Assembly (NCBI GenBank): GCA_018267435.1
Contig: JAFDYM010000455.1
Location: forward strand, 1-13,930
DNA length: 13,930 bases
Reading direction: 5' to 3'
Source: Bacteroidota bacterium
GTDB lineage: Bacteria > Bacteroidota > Bacteroidia > Chitinophagales > LD1
Numbering within the stretch: the first letter of the stretch is position 1; the number at the start of each line of letters is the position of its first letter. The notes under the pieces are model-generated. The model saw only the letters and a program-made list of their open reading frames with translations. It was not told the DNA's origin and did no database searches. Positions 1 through 7,236 of this stretch are shown here, piece after piece. Made by a program: the position numbers and the translations under genes.

Positions 1-262
1 ATAGATGCCAGCCGTAGCCATCTATAATGTGCTCGGTAATAAGCTTACCCGCGCTGAACTTTTCTTTAACATCATGGGCTTCGCCGTGGGCTTCAGCAGC
101 ATGCGTTTCAGTATGCTCAACGGTGGTTGCAACCGCTTCAGTATGAACAGTAGTATCAACATGCTCTTCGCTATGTTGGGCATTAGCCGTAAAAGTGAAC
201 GCAGATACGCTCAATACTGCGGCTAAAACTATTTTCGACAACGATTTTATGGTAATTTTCAT
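1..262 (-). CDS. atpB: F1Fo ATP synthase subunit a, N-terminal part (cut by window edge)
   Basis: Read on the minus strand from the ATG at 262, an open frame of 87 codons runs off the left edge. It starts with a signal peptide (MKITIKSLSKIVLAAV..., cleavage likely after the NA in TANAQ, near residue 28). A stretch rich in His, Glu, Thr and Ala with seven histidines follows (about residues 30-64). The segment KFSAGKLITEHIIDGYGWHL then matches how mature subunit a begins in Bacteroidota. Subunit a is the membrane stator part of Fo that forms the proton or sodium half-channels beside the c-ring. The membrane helices and the essential arginine lie outside the window, so the family call rests on this short N-terminal motif and on the AtpI-like gene directly upstream. 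Bacteroidota subunit a commonly carries such an exported N-terminal extension. A purine-rich AAAGGG precedes the ATG. Confidence 0.8.
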   Translation of the reverse strand, partial: MKITIKSLSKIVLAAVLSVSAFTFTANAQHSEEHVDTTVHTEAVATTVEHTETHAAEAHGEAHDVKEKFSAGKLITEHIIDGYGWHL

Positions 263-283
263 GGCACCCTTTAAAAAGCGGCG

Positions 284-291
284 CAAACATA
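284..291 (-). promoter_or_regulatory. Putative -7 box of an atpB promoter
   Basis: On the minus strand, 291-284 reads TATGTTTG, an exact match to the Bacteroidota -7 consensus TAnnTTTG. It lies about 22 bases before the atpB ATG, leaving a short leader containing AAAGGG. The expected -33 TTTG about 19-21 bases upstream is not clear, as that region is only T-rich. It could provide extra transcription of atpB apart from the upstream AtpI-like gene, with a 107-base gap between the two. The match is short and could be chance. Confidence 0.35.
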
Positions 292-369
292 ACACAAAAA
301 CGGTGTTAGCGAAAAAAAAGACAAGCAATTTACATAGCTAAATGCTATAAAAACATGGGCAAGTGGGTC

Positions 370-750
370 TTATTTTTTCTTGATAGCCATTTGAAGCATA
401 ACTACCTCAAACACAGTAAACAAAAGATAATACACCAAAAAATGTACGGCCACTACGCGCTTATCTTGCTTGCTAAACATGAGGAAAAGCACCAAAACGC
501 CCCCAAAAACCATCATTTTTAACATTGTGGTACCCATAAAGTTGCGGGTAAATGCCTGAGGGCTGCTACCGGGCATAGTTAAAAATAGGTGCAAGGCAGT
601 AATAGTAATAGGAAAAGCTGCCAAAAGCGCCCAGCCATGGTATAGCTGCATAGCCGCTGGGGCATTGGCGTTCCACATCCATTGCAAGGCTGCGCAGGCA
701 AGGGTTATAATAAGTATCCCTAATAAAAAGTTAATCAAAGGTTGACGCAT
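370..750 (-). CDS. AtpI-like four-helix membrane protein of the ATP synthase operon
   Basis: The 126-residue protein begins MRQPLINFLLGIL at the ATG at 750. The open frame extends upstream to a TTG at 771, but the ATG gives a natural short N-terminus before the first helix. Four hydrophobic segments are evident, at about residues 5-25, 38-58, 71-92 and 98-120, with a lysine-rich tail (AIKKK). Its position immediately before atpB, on the same strand, is where Bacteroidota ATP synthase operons carry a small AtpI/UncI-like gene. AtpI family proteins are thought to help assemble the c-ring or supply magnesium. Sequence similarity to the characterised family is weak, so the assignment rests mainly on topology and position. 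The gap to atpB is 107 bases without an obvious terminator. Confidence 0.65.
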   Translation of the reverse strand: MRQPLINFLLGILIITLACAALQWMWNANAPAAMQLYHGWALLAAFPITITALHLFLTMPGSSPQAFTRNFMGTTMLKMMVFGGVLVLFLMFSKQDKRVVAVHFLVYYLLFTVFEVVMLQMAIKKK

Positions 751-804
751 AATATATTGAACAGACGGCAAAAGTAATTGTTATTTACAGCTATAAAAGC
801 AGTA

Positions 805-832
805 TATTAGGCTTAAGGACGATATATATTTG
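805..832 (+). promoter_or_regulatory. Putative promoter region of the OmpA-family gene
   Basis: TATATTTG at 825-832 is an exact match to the Bacteroidota -7 box TAnnTTTG, 30 bases before the ATG at 862. No perfect -33 TTTG is present at the right distance. Instead the 12-mer TATTAGGCTTAA (805-816) occupies that region. The same 12-mer recurs at 4852-4863, at a similar distance from a TTTG box, upstream of the T9SS cargo gene. It may be a variant -33 element or a binding site for a shared regulator. This is inference from position and repetition only. Confidence 0.45.
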
Positions 833-861
833 CGACTGCTAACTATTTAACCCCATTAACC

Positions 862-3264
862 ATGAAGAAAAATCTACTCTACATCCTTATACTGTGTTGC
901 AGCGTAGCCCAAGTGCGCGCGCAGTTTTTTACGGGGCTTAGAAGCAGCCCCTACGGTGGTATTACCAATGTAAACTACAACCCTGCCATAGCCGATAGCC
1001 GTTTTATAGCCGATATTAACCTATTGAGTATAGGTATGGCCGTTAACAATAACTACGTAGGGGTTGATAAGCGGGTATTTCAAAACAAAATTGATCCGAA
1101 CCTCGATTTTCAAAGCACCTATTTAAAAGAACGTATAAACAGCAAGGATAAATACGGATACGTTGGCGCGCAGATACAAGGCCCTTTGTCATTCATGTTT
1201 TCTTGGGGCAAAGGCCAAAGCAACAAAAACGCATTTGCGTTTAGCTATCACTTTAATAGTATAACCAACCTATCGAACGTAGATGAAACTTTTGCACGCT
1301 TGGCATACTACGGCGTAGGCTATACAGCCGACTCTATACTAGCCTTTCGCGATAAAGAATTGAAAGATGCCAATGCATCGTTAAAACACATGGATTGGAT
1401 TGACTACGGCCTTACCTATAGCCGTGTGGCTTATGATAAAGGCGCGCACATGGTAAAAGTGGGCGGTACGCTTAAGTTATTGCAGGGTGTATCGGCGGGT
1501 TATATGTATGTAAAAGACCTTAACTACAAATGGGAGAACTATGACACGCTTGACATTTTTAAAACGGAAGTAGACTATAAGTATTCAGAGGGCTCAATAT
1601 CTTCTCGTGGTTACGAAGCCGATCAATTAGATGATTATGCTAAAGACCTATTCTCCTTTAAATACGCCATGCCAAGCGTGGCAGTTGACCTAGGTGTAAT
1701 ATATGAATGGAGGCCGAAGAAAGACAAGTATAAATACCAAATGGATTGCAAAGAATGGTGGAGATACGACCAGAACCGCTACACCCTAGCAGCAGGTTTT
1801 TCGGTTATCGACTTTGGCGCCATCAACTTTAAGAAGGGCCAATACAGCGGCAACTTCGTAGCCGATATACAGGATTGGAATGTAGGTGATGCCAAATTTC
1901 CTGATGGATTACAAAGTATAGATGATACCATACGTACCCGCTTTACAGTGGTACCCGATGATAGCAAAACATTCCGTATGTGGCTACCTACGCGCTTTAA
2001 TGTTTTCTTAGACTACAACATTGCGTATGGCTTTGGTGTAAACTTCAATGCCAATATATCGCCAAACATGGCTCCTAAGCGCAACATGGTTACACACGTT
2101 ACCAACTTTACGCTTACCCCTAAGTACGACCACGCATGGTTTGGCGCATACCTGCCACTTACTTACGATGTATTGGGCAACTTCAACTTCGGTGCTACTC
2201 TGCGCATAGGACCACTATTAGTAGGCACACAGGATATACTAAGCTTTTTTGCCAAAAAGAACAGCCACAATGCCGAGGTACACTTAGGCCTGAAAATACC
2301 TATCCCTTACGGCAAAAAACGTGATAAGGATAAAGACGGAGTGTCGAACAAGAAGGACCTATGCAAGAAGGAACAAGGTAACTGTGCCAGCTTTGGCTGC
2401 CCTGACCGCGATGGTGATGGCGTAACCGATAGCGAAGACCAATGCCCAGATAACCCTGGTCCTAAAGAGCTGAACGGCTGCCCCGATACTGACCACGATG
2501 GCGTAATAGACTTGGCGGATTCATGCGTTACCGATTCGGGCTTGGTAGAGTTTAACGGATGTCCTGACCGCGATGGCGATAAGGTGATAGACAAAAAAGA
2601 CGAGTGCCCAGACACGCCTGGCCTAGTAGAACTAAACGGATGCCCTGACCGCGATGGCGATGGCGTGGCAGACAAAGTAGATATGTGCCCAGATGTGCCT
2701 GGCGACAAAGCACACTATGGCTGCCCAGATACTGATGAGGATGGCGTATATGATAATGAAGACCGCTGTATACAAGTAAAAGGACCTAAGGAAAACGGCG
2801 GTTGCCCTTGGCCTGATACAGATAACGACGGTGTGTTCGACAAAGATGATGAGTGCCCAAAAATACCTGGTATAGCTGCCAACAAAGGTTGCCCTGCGCT
2901 TGAGAAGAAAGAGATAGACATCATCAAATTCGCTTTCGATAACCTTGAGTTTGAAACTGGTAAAGACGTAATACGCACCAAGAGCTATCCATCGTTGAAC
3001 GCTCTTGCCAACCTTCTTATACAAAAGAAAAACTACGGCTTACGCATAGAAGGCCATACCGATAATGTAGGCAAAGACGAAACCAACCTAATACTTAGCC
3101 AAAAACGTGCTAATGCAGTACGCAACTACCTAGTGAAGAAAGGTGTAGAAAGCACCAAGCTTGAGGCATTTGGCTATGGCGAAAGCATGCCGATAGCAGA
3201 TAACGATACCGCTGCTGGCCGCCAAAAGAATCGCCGAGTAGAGATGAAGATTACATTTAGGTAG
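862..3264 (+). CDS. OmpA-family outer-membrane protein with beta-barrel, seven TSP3 repeats and peptidoglycan-binding domain
   Basis: The 800-residue protein starts with a signal peptide (cleaved near VRA|QFF, residue 20). Residues about 21-485 are rich in aromatic, alternating beta-strand-like sequence. The opening GLRSSPYGGITNVNYNPAIA resembles Bacteroidota outer-membrane barrels of the DUF5723 type (recalled, not searched). Residues 488-680 carry seven Asp-rich thrombospondin type 3 repeats expected to bind calcium. Residues 685-800 form an OmpA C-terminal domain. D734 in GHTDN and R749 in LSQKRA are 15 residues apart, like the diaminopimelate-binding pair of OmpA, and a typical NRRVE end follows. 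The likely role is to link the outer membrane to peptidoglycan, with the barrel either structural or transporting. This is larger than classical OmpA. It is probably a single-gene unit, with a likely promoter at 805-832 and a hairpin terminator after the stop codon. Confidence 0.88.
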   Translation: MKKNLLYILILCCSVAQVRAQFFTGLRSSPYGGITNVNYNPAIADSRFIADINLLSIGMAVNNNYVGVDKRVFQNKIDPNLDFQSTYLKERINSKDKYGYVGAQIQGPLSFMFSWGKGQSNKNAFAFSYHFNSITNLSNVDETFARLAYYGVGYTADSILAFRDKELKDANASLKHMDWIDYGLTYSRVAYDKGAHMVKVGGTLKLLQGVSAGYMYVKDLNYKWENYDTLDIFKTEVDYKYSEGSISSRGYEADQLDDYAKDLFSFKYAMPSVAVDLGVIYEWRPKKDKYKYQMDCKEWWRYDQNRYTLAAGFSVIDFGAINFKKGQYSGNFVADIQDWNVGDAKFPDGLQSIDDTIRTRFTVVPDDSKTFRMWLPTRFNVFLDYNIAYGFGVNFNANISPNMAPKRNMVTHVTNFTLTPKYDHAWFGAYLPLTYDVLGNFNFGATLRIGPLLVGTQDILSFFAKKNSHNAEVHLGLKIPIPYGKKRDKDKDGVSNKKDLCKKEQGNCASFGCPDRDGDGVTDSEDQCPDNPGPKELNGCPDTDHDGVIDLADSCVTDSGLVEFNGCPDRDGDKVIDKKDECPDTPGLVELNGCPDRDGDGVADKVDMCPDVPGDKAHYGCPDTDEDGVYDNEDRCIQVKGPKENGGCPWPDTDNDGVFDKDDECPKIPGIAANKGCPALEKKEIDIIKFAFDNLEFETGKDVIRTKSYPSLNALANLLIQKKNYGLRIEGHTDNVGKDETNLILSQKRANAVRNYLVKKGVESTKLEAFGYGESMPIADNDTAAGRQKNRRVEMKITFR
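2323..2901 (+). repeat. Seven tandem thrombospondin type 3 repeat units inside the OmpA-family gene
   Basis: Residues 488-680 contain seven units of the form DxDxDGxxDxxDxC, mostly separated by a GCPD turn. The fourth unit has K in place of the central G (DRDGDKVIDKKDEC). The first unit is degenerate (KDKDGVSNKKDLC) and is followed by an extra cysteine (GNC), giving 15 cysteines in the array. DNA identity between units is high locally: GACCGCGATGG occurs in three of them. Such repeats are calcium-binding, rod-like linkers. The near-identical DNA makes unit number prone to change by recombination. Confidence 0.85.
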
Positions 3265-3278
3265 TATTTACTTTAAAT

Positions 3279-3327
3279 AAAAAAACAAAAAGCGCAGCCC
3301 TAAACAGGTTGCGCTTTTTTGTTTTTT
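3279..3327. terminator. Bidirectional hairpin terminator between convergent genes (copy 1 of a repeated element)
   Basis: AAAAAGCGCA (3287-3296) pairs with TGCGCTTTTT (3310-3319), and the A-rich and T-rich flanks extend the stem after one bulged base. Inside, CCT (3299-3301) and AGG (3306-3308) can form a small inner stem around AAAC. T runs follow in both directions, so it can end both the OmpA gene (plus) and the convergent gene (minus). The stop codon of the minus-strand gene (3328-3326) lies at the base of the stem. The 47 bases at 3287-3333 recur almost exactly at 7115-7162. Confidence 0.85.
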
Positions 3328-4744
3328 AGGTTATCAGTTCATCTGCTTTGGCCAACAGCCAACCTTTGTCGGCTACATTGTTTAGCGCAGCTATTTCAGC
3401 ACGCAGTGCATGTACCTTAGCACTGTCCTTCACATCGGCACGATACAACATTGCAGTGTAGCGCAGAAAGTTCATATAGTTAATACGGTTCTGCTCGCTA
3501 ATAATTTTTTTGCGCCTTAGCATTATGCGGAAACTTTCCTTCAACGCCATTAGTGGCAGGTACTCCCCTAGCTCATAGTATGTTTTTATCAGGGTAGTTT
3601 TCGAGTCGAGTTGATAGAATACGTCGCTATACTCCACATTTTGCAGCAAGGGTAGTACTCTATTGTATTTCTTTTGGTAGAAGTATAGTCTAGCCATATT
3701 AAAGGTATAAGCGTTCTGCCTATCGGCTACAGGTATATGGCCTTTATAACTGCGCACAAACTTTTCGGCCCAAGGTGCATCGCCTGCGCGCAAGGCTACG
3801 GTTACTATATTTTTAAAATCAAACTGCGACATATTGCCCTTGGCGTCATACATCAAATTAGCTGCAAGCATTTCCTTATATAGCTCCAATAGTATTTCTA
3901 CAAACTTTAAATTGCCCGCATTTATACGTCGAATACAGAAGTTGATAGCAAAGGCGTAGAAGTTGCGCGCTGTATCTTTTTCGAACAACTGCGCATACTT
4001 CTCAAGCAAAGCATGTAGCCTTTCAAAATGCTTCACATTTTCAGGCTCAAGTAGCGACTGTACTACTGTGTAATTTATCGCTAACAAAGGTGTATCGCCC
4101 ACATCGCTTTGCTTTAGGTGCGCCAATATTTCATGCGCCAAAACAACCTCGCCTTCGGTAGCCAAAAACTTTTTATAATGCATCAATGCAGCTAAGTAAT
4201 TCAACTTATTGATGAAGTAGAACTTATCTAGCGCGCTCAATGTTTGCAATATGTTTTTCTCTACCGTACGGCTTTGCTTCTGCTCGGCACTGGCATTGTA
4301 AGCTGCTTCCAATTTAAATTGCTGTAGGTAGAACCCTGCATCGCGCAGGGGCTGCTTTAACGCTTTAGCCTGCGCAAGTGTATAGGCATCATTAAAGTAT
4401 TTAGGCAGCTTAGTATCGTTATATATTTCAGCTACCCGCAATAGCCGCTCTTGTTCATTTTGCTTAAGTGCATCGTGTACTAAAAACTCCTCCAGCTTCT
4501 TTGCAAGGTCGGAGTATAAACGCGAAAACTTCAAACTACTGAATACTACTTTACCATTCACCGCTTTCCATACAGCTCTATTGTCGGGCACAGCCTTTTG
4601 CTTCTTGTAATAAAGCGCTAAAAACTTGTAACAACGCAGCAGCTTATCATCCTCATTAAAAAATGGAGACGCCAAAAATTTACCAAAGCGATTGATTTGA
4701 TATACATCCAATACCGAAAAAAGAGTGTGAAGCTTGCTTTCCAC
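3326..4744 (-). CDS. Uncharacterised helical protein, 472 residues
   Basis: I do not recognise a named family. The protein is soluble, without signal peptide or membrane segment, rich in Leu, Lys, Tyr and Ala, and looks all-helical. It opens with MESKLHTLFSVLDVYQINRF followed by GKFLASPFFNEDD, a motif I associate with conserved hypothetical proteins of Bacteroidota. The segment at about residues 350-425 (YFYQKKYNRVLPLLQN..., YYELGEYLPL) looks like TPR-type helical hairpins, suggesting a scaffold or interaction role. The start is GTG at 4744. Upstream the frame closes at a TAA (4756-4754), leaving only ATA and ATT as other options, and no early in-frame ATG follows. The gene converges with the OmpA-family gene and shares its terminator. 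It diverges from the T9SS cargo gene across 176 AT-rich bases. Function unknown. Confidence 0.8.
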   Translation of the reverse strand: MESKLHTLFSVLDVYQINRFGKFLASPFFNEDDKLLRCYKFLALYYKKQKAVPDNRAVWKAVNGKVVFSSLKFSRLYSDLAKKLEEFLVHDALKQNEQERLLRVAEIYNDTKLPKYFNDAYTLAQAKALKQPLRDAGFYLQQFKLEAAYNASAEQKQSRTVEKNILQTLSALDKFYFINKLNYLAALMHYKKFLATEGEVVLAHEILAHLKQSDVGDTPLLAINYTVVQSLLEPENVKHFERLHALLEKYAQLFEKDTARNFYAFAINFCIRRINAGNLKFVEILLELYKEMLAANLMYDAKGNMSQFDFKNIVTVALRAGDAPWAEKFVRSYKGHIPVADRQNAYTFNMARLYFYQKKYNRVLPLLQNVEYSDVFYQLDSKTTLIKTYYELGEYLPLMALKESFRIMLRRKKIISEQNRINYMNFLRYTAMLYRADVKDSAKVHALRAEIAALNNVADKGWLLAKADELIT

Positions 4745-4851
4745 CGAAATTATTTACCGTATAAAATTATAATAATGTACTTATTTACACCAATCAATTA
4801 AGATATTACATCATAATTACACTCCGTAACTATCGTATATAATGTACTTTT

Positions 4852-4878
4852 TATTAGGCTTAAATACTATCATGTTTG
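4852..4878 (+). promoter_or_regulatory. Putative promoter region of the T9SS cargo gene
   Basis: CATGTTTG (4871-4878) matches the TAnnTTTG -7 box at all but the first base, 42 bases before the ATG at 4921. Upstream, at -33-like spacing, is TATTAGGCTTAA (4852-4863), identical to 805-816 before the OmpA-family gene. The shared 12-mer plus TTTG arrangement suggests a common promoter type or regulator. The rest of the 176-base divergent gap (4745-4920) is AT-rich with no other clear element. Confidence 0.4.
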
Positions 4879-4920
4879 TAGCGTGAATAACCAAAAAGAC
4901 ATTACTTTAAACCTATACTT

Positions 4921-7089
4921 ATGAAAACACGCTTTATTACTAAAAAGCTTGTAGGCACTATTATGCTTACAATATTACTTTTTACAAACTATGCATTTGC
5001 GCAACTGAACGTTACACTTACATCAAGTGCAAGTTCGCTACCTCTTACTGGAGGCAGTGCTACGTTTACAGCTAATGTAACAGGCGGCACTCCTCCGTAT
5101 ACCTATCAGTGGTCTTACCAAAGCGCTAATAGTAGTAATACATACACCGTAACACAGCCTGGCAGATATGCAGTTGCTGTAACTGATGCAAACGCAGCAA
5201 CTGGATTTGCCGTAGATAGTATTTTTAATCCGGGTCCTTTTACAGCTCAAATATCTACCGAGGCAGGTGCTTGTGCCAATTACTGTAGCGGCAAAATATT
5301 GATTTATGGCATAACTGGAGCGAGTAGATATAGCATTGAAGTTAATGGCGTACCTTCATATCAATTTAGCGTTCCAGTTGCAGGTGACACTATAAAGCTA
5401 TATGATATTTGCCCTCAAGTGCACGGCATTAAAATTACTGGGGACCCAGGACAAAGTATAATACAATCCATTACAGTGCCCTCTCCACCTTACCCTCCAT
5501 TTCACACATGGATAACTGCCTCGCCTGACACTATCGGCCCAAAGGAGAAAACAAAAGTTACAATACACCATCAAGGCGGCTCGCCACCTTACGAATCAAA
5601 CGGAAACAACGGATATATGTGGAGCAACGATACCACCACGAGTTATTATAGCATATTACCTGGCTATTATTATATAGGCTCGGTAGGCGATGCTAACGGT
5701 GCTTGTATAAACCCGGTAGGGGCAGATATACCAGCGAAGGTGTATGGCTATTCCGGAGCAGTGGCTTACGATGATTACGCCCTATCTACCGATAATCAAT
5801 TTAGCATTTGGGTGCTTGATAATGACAAAAACATATCTTTCTGGAATAATACCCTAAGTGATCACCGCATTGTGCTTACATCTATTACCACCCAACCGCT
5901 ACACGGCACGGTAGGTATAGTAAATGGCAACCCGCAATCTATTAGATACACACATGATGGCTCCGGCATTTGGATAGACTCATTTACTTACCGAATATGC
6001 GATACATTGTCCATACCCAATTGCGATACTGCTGCCGTATATATAAATACTGAATGCTACCCAGGCAGCGGAGGATACTGCATGTGGCCCGGCGATGCCG
6101 ATAATAGCGGCATAGTAGACAATAGCGACCTACTAGCTATCGGACTAGGTTATAACATACTTGGCTCTATAAGATGGATGCAAGGGAATACTTTTATAGC
6201 AACTTCGGCTACACCATGGGCCGACACACTACCCGACGGCACTAACTTATTATACACCGACTGTAATGGCGATGGCACGGTAAACGCCAATGACACAGTA
6301 GCTATACTACAAAACTTTGGCTACCATACGGTGCGAAGTATGGCTGACAACCACTGGCGCAGTAACATACCTAGCTTACAACCTATAACAGAACAGGATA
6401 GCCTAAAACATGGCGACACGTTAACAATAGACCTATACCTAGGCAATAGCAATACCCCTATTGCCGATGCTTATGGTATAGCTTTTACAATTAACTACGA
6501 TGCGCTAATGGTTGATACTTCTAAAACAAAAGTTGTATTTGGCGATTCGTGGCTAGGCAATGCAAGCGATAAAATAAGTATAAGCAAAGACCTTAAAGCT
6601 ATAGGGCAAATAAAATGTGCGCTAACTAGAATTGACCATAGCAACCGCAGCGGCCAAGGCCCTATAGGCCAAGTATGTTATGTTATTACTACCGACAATA
6701 TAAATGGTAAAGACTTAAGCTATTATCAAAATATAATTTCAATAAGCGATATAAAGCTGATTAATGCAATAGGAGAAGAGCAACCAGTAAATGCCGGACG
6801 CGATACCACAACTATAGAATACTTTGCAACTGGCATACTCGACATAGACTGGAACAGCAAAATAAACCTATACCCTAACCCAGCTAACAATAGTATAAGC
6901 ATAACTAGCCCACAACTAAGCATCAACAGCATTTCTATTACAAACGTATTAGGAGAAACCGTGCTTAGTGCTAATGTTAATGGCAGTAGCGCTTCTGTCA
7001 ATATTTCTGCTCTTCAACCTGGCATATACTTTACCCAGTTACATACGGGCAAAGGCACATTTACCAAGCGCCTAATGATAGCAAGATAA
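4921..7089 (+). CDS. Secreted T9SS cargo protein with Ig-like, dockerin-like and cohesin-like segments and C-terminal sorting domain
   Basis: The 722-residue protein has a signal peptide cleaved near AFA|QL (residue 27). Two Ig/SprB-like modules with the GGTPPYTYQW and GGSPPYESNG turns follow (about 30-105 and 195-275). A cadherin-like segment spans about 281-377. Residues 386-470 form a dockerin-like pair of calcium loops: D393-x-D-x-S-G with D404, and D447-x-N-x-D-G with D458. Residues 490-640 resemble a cohesin-like beta-sandwich (GDTLTIDLYLG, AYGIAFTINYDALMVDT). Residues 650-722 are the type A T9SS sorting domain (LYPNPANNSI ... LQPGIYFTQL ... KRLMIA). It should cross the outer membrane by T9SS and be released or anchored on the surface. 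No enzyme domain is visible, so an adhesin or matrix role is plausible but unproven. T9SS machinery genes are not in the window. A hairpin terminator follows. Confidence 0.85.
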   Translation: MKTRFITKKLVGTIMLTILLFTNYAFAQLNVTLTSSASSLPLTGGSATFTANVTGGTPPYTYQWSYQSANSSNTYTVTQPGRYAVAVTDANAATGFAVDSIFNPGPFTAQISTEAGACANYCSGKILIYGITGASRYSIEVNGVPSYQFSVPVAGDTIKLYDICPQVHGIKITGDPGQSIIQSITVPSPPYPPFHTWITASPDTIGPKEKTKVTIHHQGGSPPYESNGNNGYMWSNDTTTSYYSILPGYYYIGSVGDANGACINPVGADIPAKVYGYSGAVAYDDYALSTDNQFSIWVLDNDKNISFWNNTLSDHRIVLTSITTQPLHGTVGIVNGNPQSIRYTHDGSGIWIDSFTYRICDTLSIPNCDTAAVYINTECYPGSGGYCMWPGDADNSGIVDNSDLLAIGLGYNILGSIRWMQGNTFIATSATPWADTLPDGTNLLYTDCNGDGTVNANDTVAILQNFGYHTVRSMADNHWRSNIPSLQPITEQDSLKHGDTLTIDLYLGNSNTPIADAYGIAFTINYDALMVDTSKTKVVFGDSWLGNASDKISISKDLKAIGQIKCALTRIDHSNRSGQGPIGQVCYVITTDNINGKDLSYYQNIISISDIKLINAIGEEQPVNAGRDTTTIEYFATGILDIDWNSKINLYPNPANNSISITSPQLSINSISITNVLGETVLSANVNGSSASVNISALQPGIYFTQLHTGKGTFTKRLMIAR

Positions 7090-7114
7090 CATCTATGACT
7101 AAACCTATGATTAT

Positions 7115-7162
7115 AAAAAGCGTAGCCCTAAACAGGTTGCGCTTTTTTGTTTTTTTAGGTTA
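7115..7162. terminator. Hairpin terminator, copy 2 of the repeated element
   Basis: This 48-base stretch repeats 3287-3333 with one substitution and one extra T. The stem is AAAAAGCGTA (7115-7124) with TGCGCTTTTT (7138-7147), and the inner CCT/AGG pair and the AAAC loop are the same. The substitution (T at 7123 for C at 3295) turns a G-C pair into G-U, so folding is kept. It lies 25 bases after the stop of the T9SS cargo gene and should end that transcript. Unlike copy 1, no convergent gene abuts it, yet the flanking AGGTTA is also conserved. Confidence 0.8.
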
Positions 7163-7195
7163 GCTAAAATTTCTTTGTTAATTATACTCTACTAA

Positions 7196-7226
7196 TTTGG
7201 TAGATTAAATAGGTTTATTACATTTG
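7196..7226 (+). promoter_or_regulatory. Consensus Bacteroidota promoter in the gene-free stretch
   Basis: TTTG at 7196-7199 and TACATTTG at 7219-7226 are exact matches to the -33 (TTTG) and -7 (TAnnTTTG) boxes, separated by 19 bases, the usual spacing. It is the best promoter match in the window. Transcription is predicted to start near 7231-7234. The -33 box sits in the spacer of a small dyad, TCTAC (7188-7192) and GTAGA (7200-7204), which could be an operator. No annotated gene lies downstream on this strand before the convergent MerR-type gene, so it should drive a short transcript. Confidence 0.6.
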
Positions 7227-7236
7227 CAGTAGGGAT

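Noticed and set aside
5..226. Plus-strand open frame of 73 codons at the left edge
   Set aside because: It is antisense to atpB, whose minus-strand frame has a signal peptide and the family motif.
751..771. TTG start adding seven residues to the AtpI-like protein
   Set aside because: An ATG at 750 lies just before the first helix and is the simpler choice.
2323..2901. Regular repeats that might suggest a CRISPR array
   Set aside because: The periodicity is protein-coding (DxDxDGxxD units) and the repeats are not separated by unique spacers of fixed length.
2307..3024. Several minus-strand open frames over the TSP3/OmpA region
   Set aside because: They give repetitive Ser/Pro- or Ile/Val-rich translations that mirror the Asp-rich repeats of the real gene.
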